From the NCBI RefSeq assembly GCF_918797505.1, contig NC_092793.1, forward strand, positions 63,011,749-63,075,748: a stretch of 64,000 nucleotides of DNA, written 5' to 3'. This document shows, in pieces, positions 12,553 through 23,030 of the stretch. The notes beneath the pieces are model-generated. The model did not search any database. It saw only the letters and a list, made by a program, of their open reading frames with translations, and was not told where the DNA came from. Positions within the stretch are counted from its first letter, which is position 1; every line of letters starts with the position of its first letter. The translations under genes were made by a program, and so were the position numbers. This DNA is from Bemisia tabaci. Its lineage: Eukaryota > Arthropoda > Insecta > Hemiptera > Aleyrodidae.

Positions 12553-12870
12553 AATACGGTTGGTAAAATAAGGTTCTATTGGTAATCTCATAATTCTGTC
12601 TCTGTAAAATTACCAATAATAGTGAGATGGTAAAGTTACCGATGGACCTTGGTAAAAACGCCAATATTTTTATCGACTGTGGTAGAATTACCGAGATAAA
12701 ATGGTAAAGTTACCGGGAATTGATTACCAATAAAAGTGGTTTTCTTACCTGAAAAAATCAGTAAAGATACCGGTTTTTAGGTAAGCTTACCAGTCTGTCT
12801 TTGTAACATTACCAATAATTGATAAAAAAAATGAGATGGTTAAGTTACCAACGGACCTTGGTAAAAACGG
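12553..12870. repeat. GGTAA/TTACC word array
   Basis: Dense alternation of TTGGTAA, GGTAAAGTTACC, TTACCAATAA and GGTAAAAACGCC. Many pairs are self-complementary. The array recurs at 41078-41505 with changes at many positions but the same word. Confidence 0.75.
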
Positions 12871-13418
12871 CGGCGGCGGCATAGAAACATCTTTTATATG
12901 CGTCATTCATGCATTAGTGGGCGTTGATGAAAAATTGCAATTTTATCTCTATAAAATCGCGTTTGATAAAATCGCGATTTTATTGCAATTTGTCGCGATT
13001 TTTCTCCCGATAATATTGCGATGAATCGCCGTCGATAAAATCGCGATTATATTGCAATAAATCGCGACGTCGATAAAATCGCGATACATTCTCCGATTAA
13101 ATCGCAATTTATCGTGATCACTGCTACTTGGGTCGGAGGTAGCGGCCATTTCTCTGGCACATGTTTCATCGGTGAATCAGCTGACCTACAAATACTGTCT
13201 CCTCGTGATCGATTGGTTGGAGTTTTTTTGTAGGTTAGGAATTTGCTTTTGTTTACAACCAATTGTATCCATCGAAAGAAGGAGAAGCGTTCTCAAACTA
13301 CCGACTGATCGAAGGTCATCGATGGTCATAATGGCGGCCAACGGATTTCTACCGGTACCTTCGCCGATCATTAAAAGAAAAGCAAAGAGAAAACAAGAGT
13401 CCTGGCGTGAATTGCGGA

Positions 13419-14461
13419 CCCTAGTAGCCAAAATATTATTTTTAATACTTATCGAAATAGCAATTTAATATGTATCCAAATAGCTATAAAATAGGGTATA
13501 AAATAGCTGAAAATAGATATAAAATATCCTATCTAAATATCCTATATAGTGTCCTTTTTTTCAACTATAAATACCGTATTTTATAGCTTTCTCTATAGCT
13601 ATAAAATAGGTATCTGAATAGCTATTTAATAGGTATATGGAAACCTATTAAAAAGGTATTTTACTTTTGAAAGAGAACCAAAATTGAGACCTTGAAAATC
13701 ATAAGGTGGTAAGTACATTGATACATTGCCAAGATTGTGCAACTGTATACGATAAATGCAGCAAATCAAAACCATGCAGAGGCGAAACTTTTTTAGCAAA
13801 AATTCCCTGGGCTATGCTGATTTTTTTTGCATTGAAGTTTGCAAATCTATATGATTTTGGTTTGCAAAAAATAAAGTTGCTCTATCATAGCAACGTTGCA
13901 ATGCACTTATCATCTTATGGTTCTCAAGGCTGCAACTAAGAATAGTAAGAAAATTCACTAACATGTTTAAGAAAATACACTATAATTCTTGGGTTTCTTA
14001 AATTTGAAGGTTGAATGGTGCAATTTATTCCACCCATTTAGTGTTTTAAAGTATTCACTTTCCCATAAAGTACACGACTTCCTTTAATTTAATAGTCCAA
14101 ATAAAGTCTTAAAGTCAATAAAGACTTTTTGTGAAAATATTGTCCGCAATATTTTTAAATGATGTAAAGGTGCCGGATTTTGTGCGGATATTTTCGGAAG
14201 ATTAGATGCTAACTGGGAACTGGGTATGTAACCCTTGCAACAGGATGAGTGGCTTGAAAGAAGAAAAAAACGTATTAAATAGCTATAAAATACATATTCT
14301 CAAACGGAAATTTTAAACCAAGATAAATGCGCTTGGAATATCTATGATATAGCGGTAAAATATGCTATTTGTACGATACCGTTTAAAATAACAAAATAAA
14401 TAGCTATAAAATAGCCTATCCGGCCGATACCTATTCGATGATCCTATTTTGGCTACTAGGG
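13419..14461. mobile_element. CCCTAGTAGCC element, ATAGCTATAAAATAG word type
   Basis: The TIR CCCTAGTAGCC / GGCTACTAGGG is perfect, with GA on both sides (13417-13418, 14462-14463). The outer parts (13430-13660 and 14270-14460) are built of ATAGCTATAAAATAG, TATTTTATAGCTAT and AATAGGTAT. The centre (about 13665-14240) is ordinary AT-rich sequence shared with the element at 19162-21330. A 77-codon frame at 13706-13939 lies in this shared core but has no recognisable motif. The right edge of the preceding TGATCGG unit lies only 16 bp away. Confidence 0.88.
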
Positions 14462-14463
14462 GA

Positions 14464-14749
14464 GCGAGTGGCACCCCTTACTTTTAGACGAGTCGTCTTT
14501 GATTGGCTGATTCGACTGGAGCCCACTTTTTGGAGCCCTTATGGAAAATAACACGGGGTTCATTTTCCATCGAAAATATCTCGAAAACAAGGAAAAATGT
14601 ATGCGTCGGAGTTTTCAGAAATCGATTCTCCAGATTTTTCTGCAGAGATTGATGGGTAATACATGACACTATTTTCTCAAACACACGGAACAGCTCGATT
14701 TGGAAATATTTTTTTTCAACTTGAAATATGGCACCCTCCGATTGTTTAC
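14464..14749. other. Unannotated spacer
   Basis: No gene recognised. It lies between the CCCTAGTAGCC element and the AAT microsatellite at the 3' end of LINE-B. Confidence 0.35.
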
Positions 14750-14751
<2 letters not shown>

Positions 14752-14833
<82 letters not shown>

Positions 14834-14841
14834 TAATAATA

Positions 14842-14905
<64 letters not shown>

Positions 14906-14919
14906 TAATAATAATAATT
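14752..14919. repeat. (AAT)n microsatellite, tail of LINE-B
   Basis: About 170 bp of AAT repeats with a few interruptions. It directly abuts the 3' end of the minus-strand LINE-B sequence and reads as (ATT)n on the LINE strand. Some non-LTR elements, such as the I factor, end in simple repeats of this kind, so it is probably the element tail rather than independent. Confidence 0.85.
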
Positions 14920-15198
14920 TATTGTTTCTTCTGATTTAAAACAAAAGATTACAAAGTCAAAGTAAAAATTGTTATAAATCTTATATATATAATTTACTCT
15001 AAATATTCGTCAATACTATAGAATACATTCTCCTTACAAAATGTATCTACTCTTCTTTTGAAGGTGCTTCTCTCTTCAATTTCTTTAATATATCTAGGGA
15101 GTTTGTTGTATATCTTTGAGCAATTGTATTTTGGCCCTTTGGAAATCATTCCTTTTGGTATCTCTGATATATTTATGTCCGCCTCATTTCTACCTCTA
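14920..15198 (-). pseudogene. LINE-B C-terminal end and 3' UTR
   Basis: On the minus strand, directly past the mariner insertion, the LINE-B frame continues for about 70 codons to a stop near 14997. It includes ISEIPKGMISKGP, YNKLPRYIKEIE, FKRRVDTF and ending FYSIDEYLE, the usual C-terminal pattern after the reverse transcriptase of jockey/CR1-like non-LTR elements. The 3' UTR runs from there into the AAT tract. Removing the mariner and one TA restores continuity with the frame at 16144-16548. Confidence 0.75.
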
Positions 15199-16142
15199 CG
15201 TGGTCTGTCCGGAAAGTATCAGGACTTTTTGATTATCTCGGAATGTAATGCATATAATGAGCTGAAACTTGGGTTAAACTTTGCCCATGTCCTCTCCAAT
15301 GCAGCCACACAATCGGGCTTTCACATCTTTAATCAGTCGATTGCAATCAACTGATCAAAGTGTGTGTGTCAAGTGCTATCGTCGCGTTTTTTTTTCTTTC
15401 GTGAAATGACCGAGCGTGAAGATCAGAGAATTTGTATTAAATTTTACTTTAATCTAGAAAAAACTGCCAAGGAGACCATGGAAATGATTCGGAAAGCTTT
15501 TGGCACTGATTCTATGAGCAAGAGCAATATTTATGAGTGGTATAATCGCTTTAAATCGGGTCGTGAAACAGTCGCTAGTGATCTGCGGTCCGGAAGACCT
15601 TCGTCGACGAATTCTCCCGATAATGTGGAAAAAGTTCGGGAAGCTATTGCCCAAGACAGTTGGTTAACCATGCGGGAACTGGAAAAGCAGCTAAATATCC
15701 CGAAGACCGTCGTTGCGGAAATTTTAACTGAAAAACTCGGGCTCCGTAGCGTGGCAGCGAAATTTGAGCCAACGCTCCGGCTCATTCCTCCTGTCTTGTG
15801 CAACAGATTTTGGCAAAGCACGGTATTCCTCTGGTTCCACATCCTTCATACAGTCCAGACTTAGAACCTTGCGATTTCTGGCTGTTTCCAAAGCTGAAAT
15901 CTCCAATGAAAGGGACTCGATTTGACTCCATCAATGACACAAAAGAGAATACGACGAGAGCGCTGAAGGACATCCCAGAGGAGTGCTTTTTGGACTGATT
16001 TGAACAGCTCAAAAATCGCGCGCTGGAACAAGTGCATTGTGTCTTACGGAGAGTACTTCGAAGGAGATTAAAGCCACAATGTCATGGGTAAGCTCGATTT
16101 CTCAAAATCTAAAAAGTCCTGATACTTTCCGGACAGACCACG
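15199..16142 (+). mobile_element. Mariner-like transposon, internally deleted
   Basis: The TIRs begin CGTGGTCTGTCCGGAAAGT and match in inverted orientation for at least 30 bp. TA lies on both sides (15197-15198, 16143-16144). At 944 bp it is shorter than a full mariner (about 1.3 kb), in line with the deletion in its transposase. It sits inside the LINE-B reverse transcriptase gene. Confidence 0.92.
15406..16078 (+). pseudogene. Mariner transposase, deleted and frameshifted
   Basis: The N-terminal half (from MTEREDQRICIKFYF, about 125 residues) is the paired helix-turn-helix DNA-binding region of mariner/SETMAR-type transposases: KAFGTDSMSKSNIYEWYNRF, then SGRPSSTNSPDNVEKV and the second HTH ending near EKLGLRSVAAKF. 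After about 15790 the frame shifts and only the C-terminus is left, with the hallmark HPSYSPDLEPCDFWLFPKL (15839-15896) carrying the third acidic residue of the DD34D triad. The region holding the first two catalytic aspartates is missing, roughly 100-150 residues against a usual length near 345. An in-frame TGA follows EECFLD. It cannot be active. Confidence 0.9.
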
Positions 16143-16143
16143 T

Positions 16144-16548
16144 ATAGTTCTCTTTTTCTCTATTAAATTCGAAGTAGTGGTTATTTCTATTTACAAACAA
16201 AACTGACTCCCTTATATAAATATTGTATACAGTCATTAATTCATTTTCTTTGAATATCAGTTTACATGTTTCTCTTTTTTTAAGTCCAAAAATGTTACGA
16301 AGTACTCTTTTCTGAAGTTTAAATACTCTATCAACTCCTTTCGAGTTTCCCCAGAACATTATCCCATATCTTATCGTCGAGTAGATGAAGGCATAATAAA
16401 GCTTAATCAAATCAGCTCTGTTTAGTAAATGTCTTAGTCTATTTATTGCATAGCTGTAGGATCCTAGTTTTTTTACTATCGCGTCTATATGCTCATTCCA
16501 TTCAATATTTTCCTGTATTATTAGTCCTAGTACTTTGTGTTTATTCAC
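16144..16548 (-). pseudogene. LINE-B reverse transcriptase, C-terminal part
   Basis: Minus-strand frame with KVLGLIIQENIEWNEHI, INRLRHLLNRADLIKLYYAF and the YGIMFWGN motif, typical of the thumb/connection region after the RT domain in non-LTR elements. It is interrupted downstream by the mariner and separated from the RT core by a stop near 16565. Confidence 0.82.
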
Positions 16549-16566
16549 CCTTTCGATTTCACCCAG

Positions 16567-17365
16567 TCATTGGCTGTCTTTCCATTGAATCAAGTTCACT
16601 TCGTGCTTTCCGTTTTTGCTGAATAGCATGTATACTGATTTTTCCGTGCTGAATGACTGCGACATGGCTGAATATAGTTCTCTTAGATTAATTACATCCT
16701 TCTTTACTGATTTCCAGTCTTCCTCGTTTTTTAGTTGTTTGAAAACCACTGTTTTGTCATCTACATAATCCACAGCCGAGCCACTCATTAGTACATTATT
16801 TACATAGATTATAAATAAAAGCGGCCCTAAGATACTACCCTGGGGGACTCCATATTCGTTTAATAATTTCATTGAGATGTACGTTTTTCCTTCTACTTTA
16901 ACTTCAGCATATTGAATCCACTGATGTAAATATGACCGTAAGACACTGCCCGCTTTTCCTCTTATGCCTACTTTCTCCAAAATTTTTAACAGCAAGTCTC
17001 TATCAACTAAGTCAAACGCTTTTGTTAGATCACAAAACAATGCTAGATTTGGGTGTTGTAAAGCTTCCTGTGTAATTTCGTCTAATATCTCAAACAAAGC
17101 TTCCGTCGTTGAGCAGTGTTTCCTGAAACCAAACTGCTTCCTGCAAAAGATCCTATGTTTTTCTAGGAACTTATATAGGTACCCTTTTATAAATTAATTT
17201 TTCAAATATTTTGGAGAAATTAGGCAGCAGTGCTAGTGGCCTGTAGTTACTGTACTCTGAGGGTTCTCCTTTCTTGTAGATTGGAATAATTTTTGCAATT
17301 TTTAAGGCAGATGGGTACTGCCCACATTCTATCATGAGATTGAAAACTCTCGCTACGCTACTATA
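16567..17365 (-). pseudogene. LINE-B reverse transcriptase core
   Basis: The minus-strand frame 16567-17097 contains motif A (FCDLTKAFD), motif B (GVPQGSILGPLLF) and motif C as YVDD, so the three catalytic-region motifs of a non-LTR RT are readable. Upstream, with one frameshift near 17180, come FGFRKHCSTTEALFE and, at 17210-17345, IIPIYKKGEPSEYSNYRPLA, fingers-domain motifs. Homology stops near 17365, so the copy is 5'-truncated; no endonuclease or ORF1 is present. The presence of stops, a frameshift and a mariner makes it a fossil. Clade (jockey/CR1-like) is inferred from motif style only. Confidence 0.88.
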
Positions 17366-18345
17366 CTACTCGCTCTTACACCGGGTCAGCTGATAATAGC
17401 CACCAGCAGCTTTCGATCTGAAATTTGACAAATTTTCAATTTAAAATTATCATATTTTGTGACTTAAAATGATTAATCAGTATCGTCCTAATAGGTACCT
17501 TTTCACTTCAGTATCGAAAGTTTATCGCGTTTCTTCATTGTTCCTTTTGCTCCTAACGGTTGAAGCTGAAGAAAAGTGGCTTGTCAGTTTCATCTGTTTT
17601 TTTTTTCCCTCGTAGAGGATTTTATTACGCCTTTCCTTCAAGTCTCAGCTTTAGCAGTGTTACTTTTCCATCATAAACACTTACTTCGGTAATAATCAAA
17701 ACTTACATTTCAGTTCTGTGTCTACAAGTATCTGCGTCAGGCATCGTTCTCCGAGAGCAGCATCTTATCACTGCAGCATACAGATGGAAATTATGCTCGT
17801 TTTATAATTTTATTTAAACAACTTGTGCTCTAAATTTATCGTTGAATCGACAAATGGTGTGCATTACTGTACCCGAGTTGTACTTGGTACCCGAAATGTA
17901 AGTTTTGATTATTACCGAAGTAAGTGTTTATGATGGAAAAGTAACACTGCTAAAGCTGAGACTTGAAGGAAAGGCACAATAAAATCCTCTACGAGGGGGA
18001 AAAAAAAAACAGATCAAACCGACGAGCTACTTGGCTTCAGCTTATTCAACCGTTAAGAGCAAAAGGAACAATGATGAAACGCGATAAACTTTAGAAACTA
18101 AAGTGTCTTTTAAACGTCTTTTAAACTGTTTGGATGGGGAGAGGGGCCTTTTTCGATGCTTGAAAGGGGAAATATACTAGCCGTGATCAGCTCGCTGCGC
18201 GAGCTTAACCCGTAGGGGGGGGAGGGGCGTGTGTGCCCCTGGACCCCCGGTTCCTCGCTTCGCGATGAAGTTACGACTCGCTCGAGCCGCCCCTCATAGC
18301 TATTAACTTGCAAAATAATGATAATAATGAGAGATAACATCTTGC

Positions 18346-18348
<3 letters not shown>
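17366..18348. other. Unannotated region with a hairpin-like pair
   Basis: No gene found. About 17500-17700 and 17885-18095 are imperfect inverted copies (TTCTTCATTGTTCCTTTTGC against GCAAAAGGAACAATGATGAA; ACACTTACTTCGGTAATAAT against its complement), giving a foldback of about 600 bp. No clean end or target duplication was identified. Confidence 0.5.
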
Positions 18349-18391
<43 letters not shown>

Positions 18392-18888
18392 AATGAAAAC
18401 TCGGTGTCAGTCAACGCAAAGACATAAGTTGTAAGGTTGCGAAGCGCCGATCCATGTATAAGAGGCTTCAATTCGCACTCGTTAGTCATATAGCGGCCAT
18501 AGCATAGTGACAACGTGCTGGCCTTCCACCGTAGCGATTGGGATTCAAATCCCGCGGAGGCTCCGGGGATTTTTCGCTCGTCTTCGTCAAAGGACCTGAC
18601 GGCTGAACCTAACGGCAATCGGCTAACAACGTTGATCCCTTTTTTTTGGCGATTTTATCGGTGATAAAATCACTAGGATCATCAACATCTGAGCGATTAT
18701 CCTCGATCTTGTCGCGATAAAATCGCAATTTTTTCGGGCCGATAAAATCGCAATAAAATCGCGAAAAGATCGAGGATAATCGCTCAGATGTTGATGATCC
18801 TACCGATTTTATCGCCGATAAAATCGAGGATAATCGCGATAAAATCGCGATAAAATCGCGATTTTTCCGTTGAAAAATGCTACTTGGG
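18349..18888. mobile_element. Truncated composite CCCAAGTAGCA element (inverted copy)
   Basis: Its right end is TGCTACTTGGG. Read on the minus strand it repeats, with few differences, the first half of the element at 12020: ATCGCGAT-word arm, tRNA-like segment, unique sequence and homopolymer. It stops at a 40-bp poly(A) (18349-18388), equivalent to the poly(T) at 12486, and lacks the GGTAA array and the far arm. Whether this is a deletion or a natural module boundary is not clear. Confidence 0.78.
18493..18564 (+). other. tRNA-like segment (SINE head type)
   Basis: Plus-strand copy of the segment at 12309-12380, with box A-like TAGCATAGTGAC and box B-like GGATTCAAATCCC. Folding is not tRNA-perfect. 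Confidence 0.6.
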
Positions 18889-18899
18889 TATTGGATATT

Positions 18900-19161
18900 T
18901 CCTGATGAGCCCCCCAAACCCCCCAACCCCCGAATGATAAAGATGAATATTGCAGTGTTTGGCCATAAAATCACCATTTTGGGTGTTTATGGAGTGAACG
19001 ATGATTCTACTGTCGCAGTGAAGGATCAGTTTTTTTGCAGAATTGAACGAGGAGATTGGCAAGATTGGATCCAGGAGGGAAATCATTGTGTTGGGAGATC
19101 TGAATGGTAGAGTAGGACGGCAAGTTAAAAGTAAGATCGTCGGCCCTTTCAGAGAGGAGGC
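18900..19161 (+). pseudogene. LINE-A endonuclease, N-terminal part
   Basis: Encodes ITILGVYGVNDDSTVAVKDQ and, after a frameshift near 19085, GDLNGRVGRQVKSKIVGPF. GDLNGR is the catalytic Asp/Asn motif of APE-type endonucleases of non-LTR retrotransposons. The style matches proteins often annotated 'craniofacial development protein 2-like' in insects (RTE/BovB-type). The reading is cut at 19161 by the CCCTAGTAGCC element and resumes at 21331. The 5' part of the element is missing; a CCCAAGTAGCA element end lies directly upstream. Confidence 0.82.
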
Positions 19162-21330
19162 CCCTAGTAGCCTGAAATATTCTTTTTAATACTTATCGAA
19201 ATAGCAATTTAATATGTATCCAAATAGCTATGAAATAGGGTATAAAATAGCTGAAATTAGATATAAAATATCCTATGTAAATACCCTATATAGTGTCCTT
19301 TTGTTCAACTATAAATACCCTACTTTATAGCTTTCTCGATAGCTATAAAATATAGGGTGTCCCAAAAGTCCCTTCCACCCCCTCTAAAATTTTACCTAAT
19401 TAATATTTTGAAACGAAACTTTGGGGATGTTCATCGATCAATGTAAGCTACTTTTGGGGCCCCCCAAAATTTTCGGGCCCCCCCCCCCCCCGTGGGGAGG
19501 GGATGCGGACCCCAACTTTTTTTTTCAAATGGCAACCCCTATCTTGTGATGCCTCATTCGAAAGAGCATAAAAAACTAAGAATTTTGGCGCAAACTGCAG
19601 ATCAATATCTTAATTTTTGACCGAGTTATGATAGGTCAAATTTGACCTATTTTCAAAAAATCATAATTCCAGTTCAAATTATCGTAATGAAAAAAATAAA
19701 ACGGGAAAATTTACCACATTGTAAGCACTTTTAAGGAAAAATCACAGAAATTACTTCAAACTAATTTTAAGGGGGGTTTCGGACCCCCAAATACGTCAAT
19801 TCAAAGGTCATTCAATTTTCCCGCGAAATAAGCCAATTCCCCCCAGATTTGCCTCCACATTAGTTCAGTAAGGTCAATATCAGTTCAACATTACGTTGGC
19901 AAGTCTCCAAATTTCGGGAAAAGTTTAAAAAAAAAAAGGAAATTAAAGGTGATTAAATTTGACCGTTTAAATTTTTTTTTTTTAATTTTTCCCGAAATTT
20001 GGGGACTTGCCAACGTAATGTTGAACTAATATTGACCTTACTGAACTAATGTGGAGGCAAATCTGGGAAAATTGAATGACCTTTGAATTGACGTATTTGG
20101 GGGTCCGAAACCCCCCTTAAAATTAGTTTGAAGTAATTTCTGTGATTTTTCCTTAAAAGTGCTTACAATGCGGTAAATTTTCCTGTTTTATTTTTTTCAT
20201 TACGATAATTTGAACTGGAGTTATGATTTTTTCAAAATAGGTCAAATTTGACCTTTGACCTATCATAACTCGGTCAAAAATTAAGATATTGATCTGCGGT
20301 TTGCGCCAAAATTCTTAGTTTTTTATGCTCTTTCGAATGAGGTATCACAAGATAGGGGTTGCTATTTGAAAAAAAAAAAAAGTTGGGGTCCGCAGCCCCT
20401 CCCCACGGGGGGGCTCGAAAATTTTGGGGGGCCCCAAAAGTAGCTTACATTGATCGATGAACATCCCCAAAGTTTCGTTAAAATTTTAGAGGGGGTGGAA
20501 GGGACTTTTGGGACACCCTGTAGGTATCGGAATAGCTATTTAATAGGTATATGGATACCAACTGAAAAGGTATTTAAAAGGTATTTTACTTTTGAAAAAG
20601 AACCAAAATTGAGACCTTGAAAACCATAAGGTGGTAAGAGCATTGATACGTTGCCAAGATTGTGCAGCTGTATACGATAAATGCAGCAAATCAAAACCAT
20701 GTAGAGGTGAAACTCTTTTAGCAAAAATTCCCTGGGCTATGCTGATTTTTTTTTTTTTGCGTTAAGGTTTGCAATTCTATATGATTTTGGTTTGCAAAAA
20801 ATAAAGTTGCTCTATCATGGCAACGTTGCAATGTACTTATCATCTTATGGTTCTTAAGGCTGCAACTGACAATAGTGCGAAAATTCATTAACATGTTTAA
20901 GAAAATATACAATAATTCTTGGGTTTCTTAAATGTTATGGTTGAATGATGCAATTTATTCCACCCATTTAGTTTTTTAAATTATTCACTATCCCATAAAG
21001 TACATGACTTCCCTTAATTTAATTGTTCAAATAATGTTTTACTGCTACACAAAAGGGAGGAGGCGCACTTATTATAATATAGAAAAATATGAAAGCAATA
21101 AATGAAGAACAAAATACTGGTAAATATAGAAGAAAAAAACCTAGTACATAGCTATAAAATACATATTTTCAAACATAAATTTTAAACCAAGATAAATGCG
21201 CATGGAATAGCTACGAAATTGGTATAAAATATGCTATCTGTACGATACCATATAAAATAACAAAATAAATAGCCATAAAATAGTATATCTGGCCGATACC
21301 TATTCGATAATCCTATTTTGGCTACTAGGG
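19162..21330. mobile_element. CCCTAGTAGCC element inside LINE-A, carrying a nested foldback
   Basis: Perfect TIR CCCTAGTAGCC / GGCTACTAGGG, with GC on both sides (19160-19161, 21331-21332). Removing the element and one GC rejoins the endonuclease codons for EEAT. The minus-strand LINE-A copy at 27243-27487 is uninterrupted here and reads GEAT, an independent empty site. Without the nested foldback (1168 bp plus TA) it is about 1 kb and aligns with 13419-14461, including the non-word core. Confidence 0.92.
19353..20520. mobile_element. Foldback element with AGGGTGTCCCAAAAGT ends
   Basis: A 1168-bp palindrome: the arms (19353 to about 19935 and about 19960-20520) are near-perfect reverse complements around a short A/T-rich centre. 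The right end is GGGACACCCTG and the left TAGGGTGTCCC (first base changed), with TA on both sides (19351-19352, 20521-20522). The homologous element at 13419 shows the empty site: AAAATAGGTATC near 13605. Order along the arm (C/G run, TTTCAAATGG, ATTCGAAAGAGCATAAAA, GCGCAAAC) matches the foldbacks at 3083 and 31085, although most bases differ. Confidence 0.9.
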
Positions 21331-22200
21331 GCGACAATAAATGATAACGGAGCTCGCATCATTGACGTATGTGAGCAAAGGGAGAGGAAGGTGCTCAATG
21401 GGTTCTACCAACACAAAGATATCCATAAATATACTTGGGTCCAGTCCACTCGCGGGTGAAAGTCAATCGTTGATTATGTAGTGGTCAGGAAAGACACGGA
21501 GATGAAGATTCAGCAAGTTAGAGTGTGGAGAGGTCTTTCCTGCGGCAGTGATCATTACTTCCTCGGGGCGAAAATAGCTTCCCCAGTGAAGGGGAGCCAG
21601 GAGAGCAGGTGAGCACAAAAGCAGGTTCACCAACAAAAATATCGTGTTAAGCTTGTAAACTGTGTAAACTATAATATTGACAGCTTGCAGCATCCAAGTG
21701 TAAGGGCATTGTACGGAAAGCGCTTGGATGAGAAGTTGGGCAAATCAAGGCACGGTGATACCGAACAGCAGTATCAGTTCCTTAAGGATTGCATTCATTC
21801 GGCAGCAATGGAGGCTCTTGGTATTGCTGATGATAGAAAAGTTATAGTGAAAAACCTTACTGGTGGGGTGAAGAAATTGAGGAGATTCAAGAGAAACGGA
21901 AAAAGTACCATCAGTTCCTTTCTTCCAAAAAAGCAGAAGACAAACAGGCGTATAGAAAAGCTCAGACGCAGGTGCGAAGGTTCATCACCAAGAAAAAGAA
22001 CGAATCTTGGGAGAGGAGCTGTAATCGAATAGATTCGTACATAGGAGGAAGGAAAAGTACTGAGAGCTTGAAGTTGCTGAAAGGACTGCGAAGGGACATG
22101 AAGCGGGACTTAATATCTCCGATTTACATTGATAAACTGGAGGGTTATTTTAAAAATTTACTGACAGAAAGGCGACCTGAGTTTCAAGATGGAGGTGTAA
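21331..22200 (+). pseudogene. LINE-A endonuclease C-terminus and linker
   Basis: Resumes as NDNGARIIDVCEQRERKVLN, then HKDIHKYTWVQSTRG, an in-frame TGA, VDYVVVRKD and GSDHYFLGAK. SDHY is the catalytic Asp-His motif that closes APE endonucleases. The frame at 21685-22032 (QHPSVRALYGKRLDEKLG) and 21972-22200 is the linker between endonuclease and RT. The copy has stops and frameshifts. It is cut at 22200 by a CCCAAGTAGCA element. Confidence 0.82.
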
Positions 22201-22460
22201 CCCAAGTAGCATTTTGCAACGAAAAAATTGCAATTTAAATGAAATAAAATTTCCAGATGATTTCAACTTTCTTGCAAGAAAATTGCAATTATTTTACAAC
22301 ATCTGACCCCCTCATTGTAAAAAAGTTGCAATTTTTTTTTTTGCAAAGAAATTTCAATATTGACGACCTTTAAATTTCAACCCCTAAATTTTCCGGGGAA
22401 ATTATAATAATTCGAACCCATGCTTACCTAATGTCCTACGACGTTTAGCAGCATAAAATA

Positions 22461-22534
22461 CCGGACGCCCTTGAGTGGGCTTGAACCCGACCCGCGAGTA
22501 TCATAGCGGAGCACTCTTCCACTGAGCTACAGGG
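22461..22534 (-). other. tRNA-like segment inside composite element
   Basis: On the minus strand: CCCTGTAGCTCAGTGG (box A TAGCTCAGTGG) and, about 35 nt on, GGGTTCAAGCC (box B). Both promoter boxes fit the tRNA consensus well, but the acceptor stem ends do not pair, so a tRNA pseudogene or SINE head is more likely than an active tRNA gene. Confidence 0.65.
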
Positions 22535-22794
22535 AGCTGATGATGAGCTGGGTTGAAATCACGCCTGTTAAGGCTGTTATCGCATGCATTGCGTCAGTGC
22601 GTGGCTCAACATTCATCATAGATTTGATTAACGCCGTTTTTCTCAGGCTTCTTTCTTTTGCCTATTATTTATTTTTTTTCGTGTTATTTATTTTTTTCAT
22701 ATTTTTTTTGTCTGATTTTTTTTTTCGATATCACGTAATAGGTACTCACACTAAATTTACACCGGTGTAAATTACACCACATACTAACTTGAGA

Positions 22795-23030
22795 ACTTAA
22801 AAATATTTTCAAAAAATATTTTTAAAATATTTTCAAAACTTTCTTAAGGAATATTTTTAACATGCATGTTTACAGGCAATATTTTTGAATTATTTTAAAA
22901 ATATTTTTTGTAAACATTTTCAAAATATTCCTTTAAAATGTTTTAAAAATATTTTGAAAATATTTTACTTACAATATTGCCATGAAAATATTTTGATAAA
23001 GGTGACAATATTTTCAAAATATGTTGGGCT
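22795..23030. repeat. AAATATTTTCAAAATATTT word array
   Basis: AAATATTTT, TTTTCAAAATATT and their complements repeat through the block, with a gap around 22860-22880. It is the inner word block of the composite element, in the place of the GGTAA array at 12553. Confidence 0.7.

Larger units (their letters stand above)
12020..13132. mobile_element. Composite CCCAAGTAGCA element with tRNA-like core
   Basis: A perfect 11-bp TIR bounds 1113 bp, with TC on both sides (12018-12019, 13133-13134). The order is: ATCGCGAT-word arm (12020-12235); about 70 bp; a tRNA-like segment on the minus strand (12309-12380); about 100 bp of unique sequence; a 30-bp poly(T) (12486-12515); an array of GGTAA/TTACC words (about 12553-12870); a short GGCGGCGGC link; and a second ATCGCGAT arm (about 12930-13132). 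The same order occurs at 39952-42037. There is no transposase. The modular build suggests assembly by nested insertion that was then mobilised as a unit; that is inference. Confidence 0.85.
11739..13403. mobile_element. Possible TGATCGG-word element, split by the element at 12020
   Basis: The left edge AGGACTTTTCTTTTTTAG followed by TGATCGGCGG resembles the reverse complement of the right edge (13350-13403, AGGACTCTTG, then CTTTTCTTTTAATGATCGG). Between them are two tandem copies of about 140 bp (from about 11757 and 11907) full of GATCGGC, CGATCACC and GTTGATCG words. The CCCAAGTAGCA element at 12020-13132 is inserted in the second copy. No flanking duplication was found, so the boundaries are tentative. 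Confidence 0.4.
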
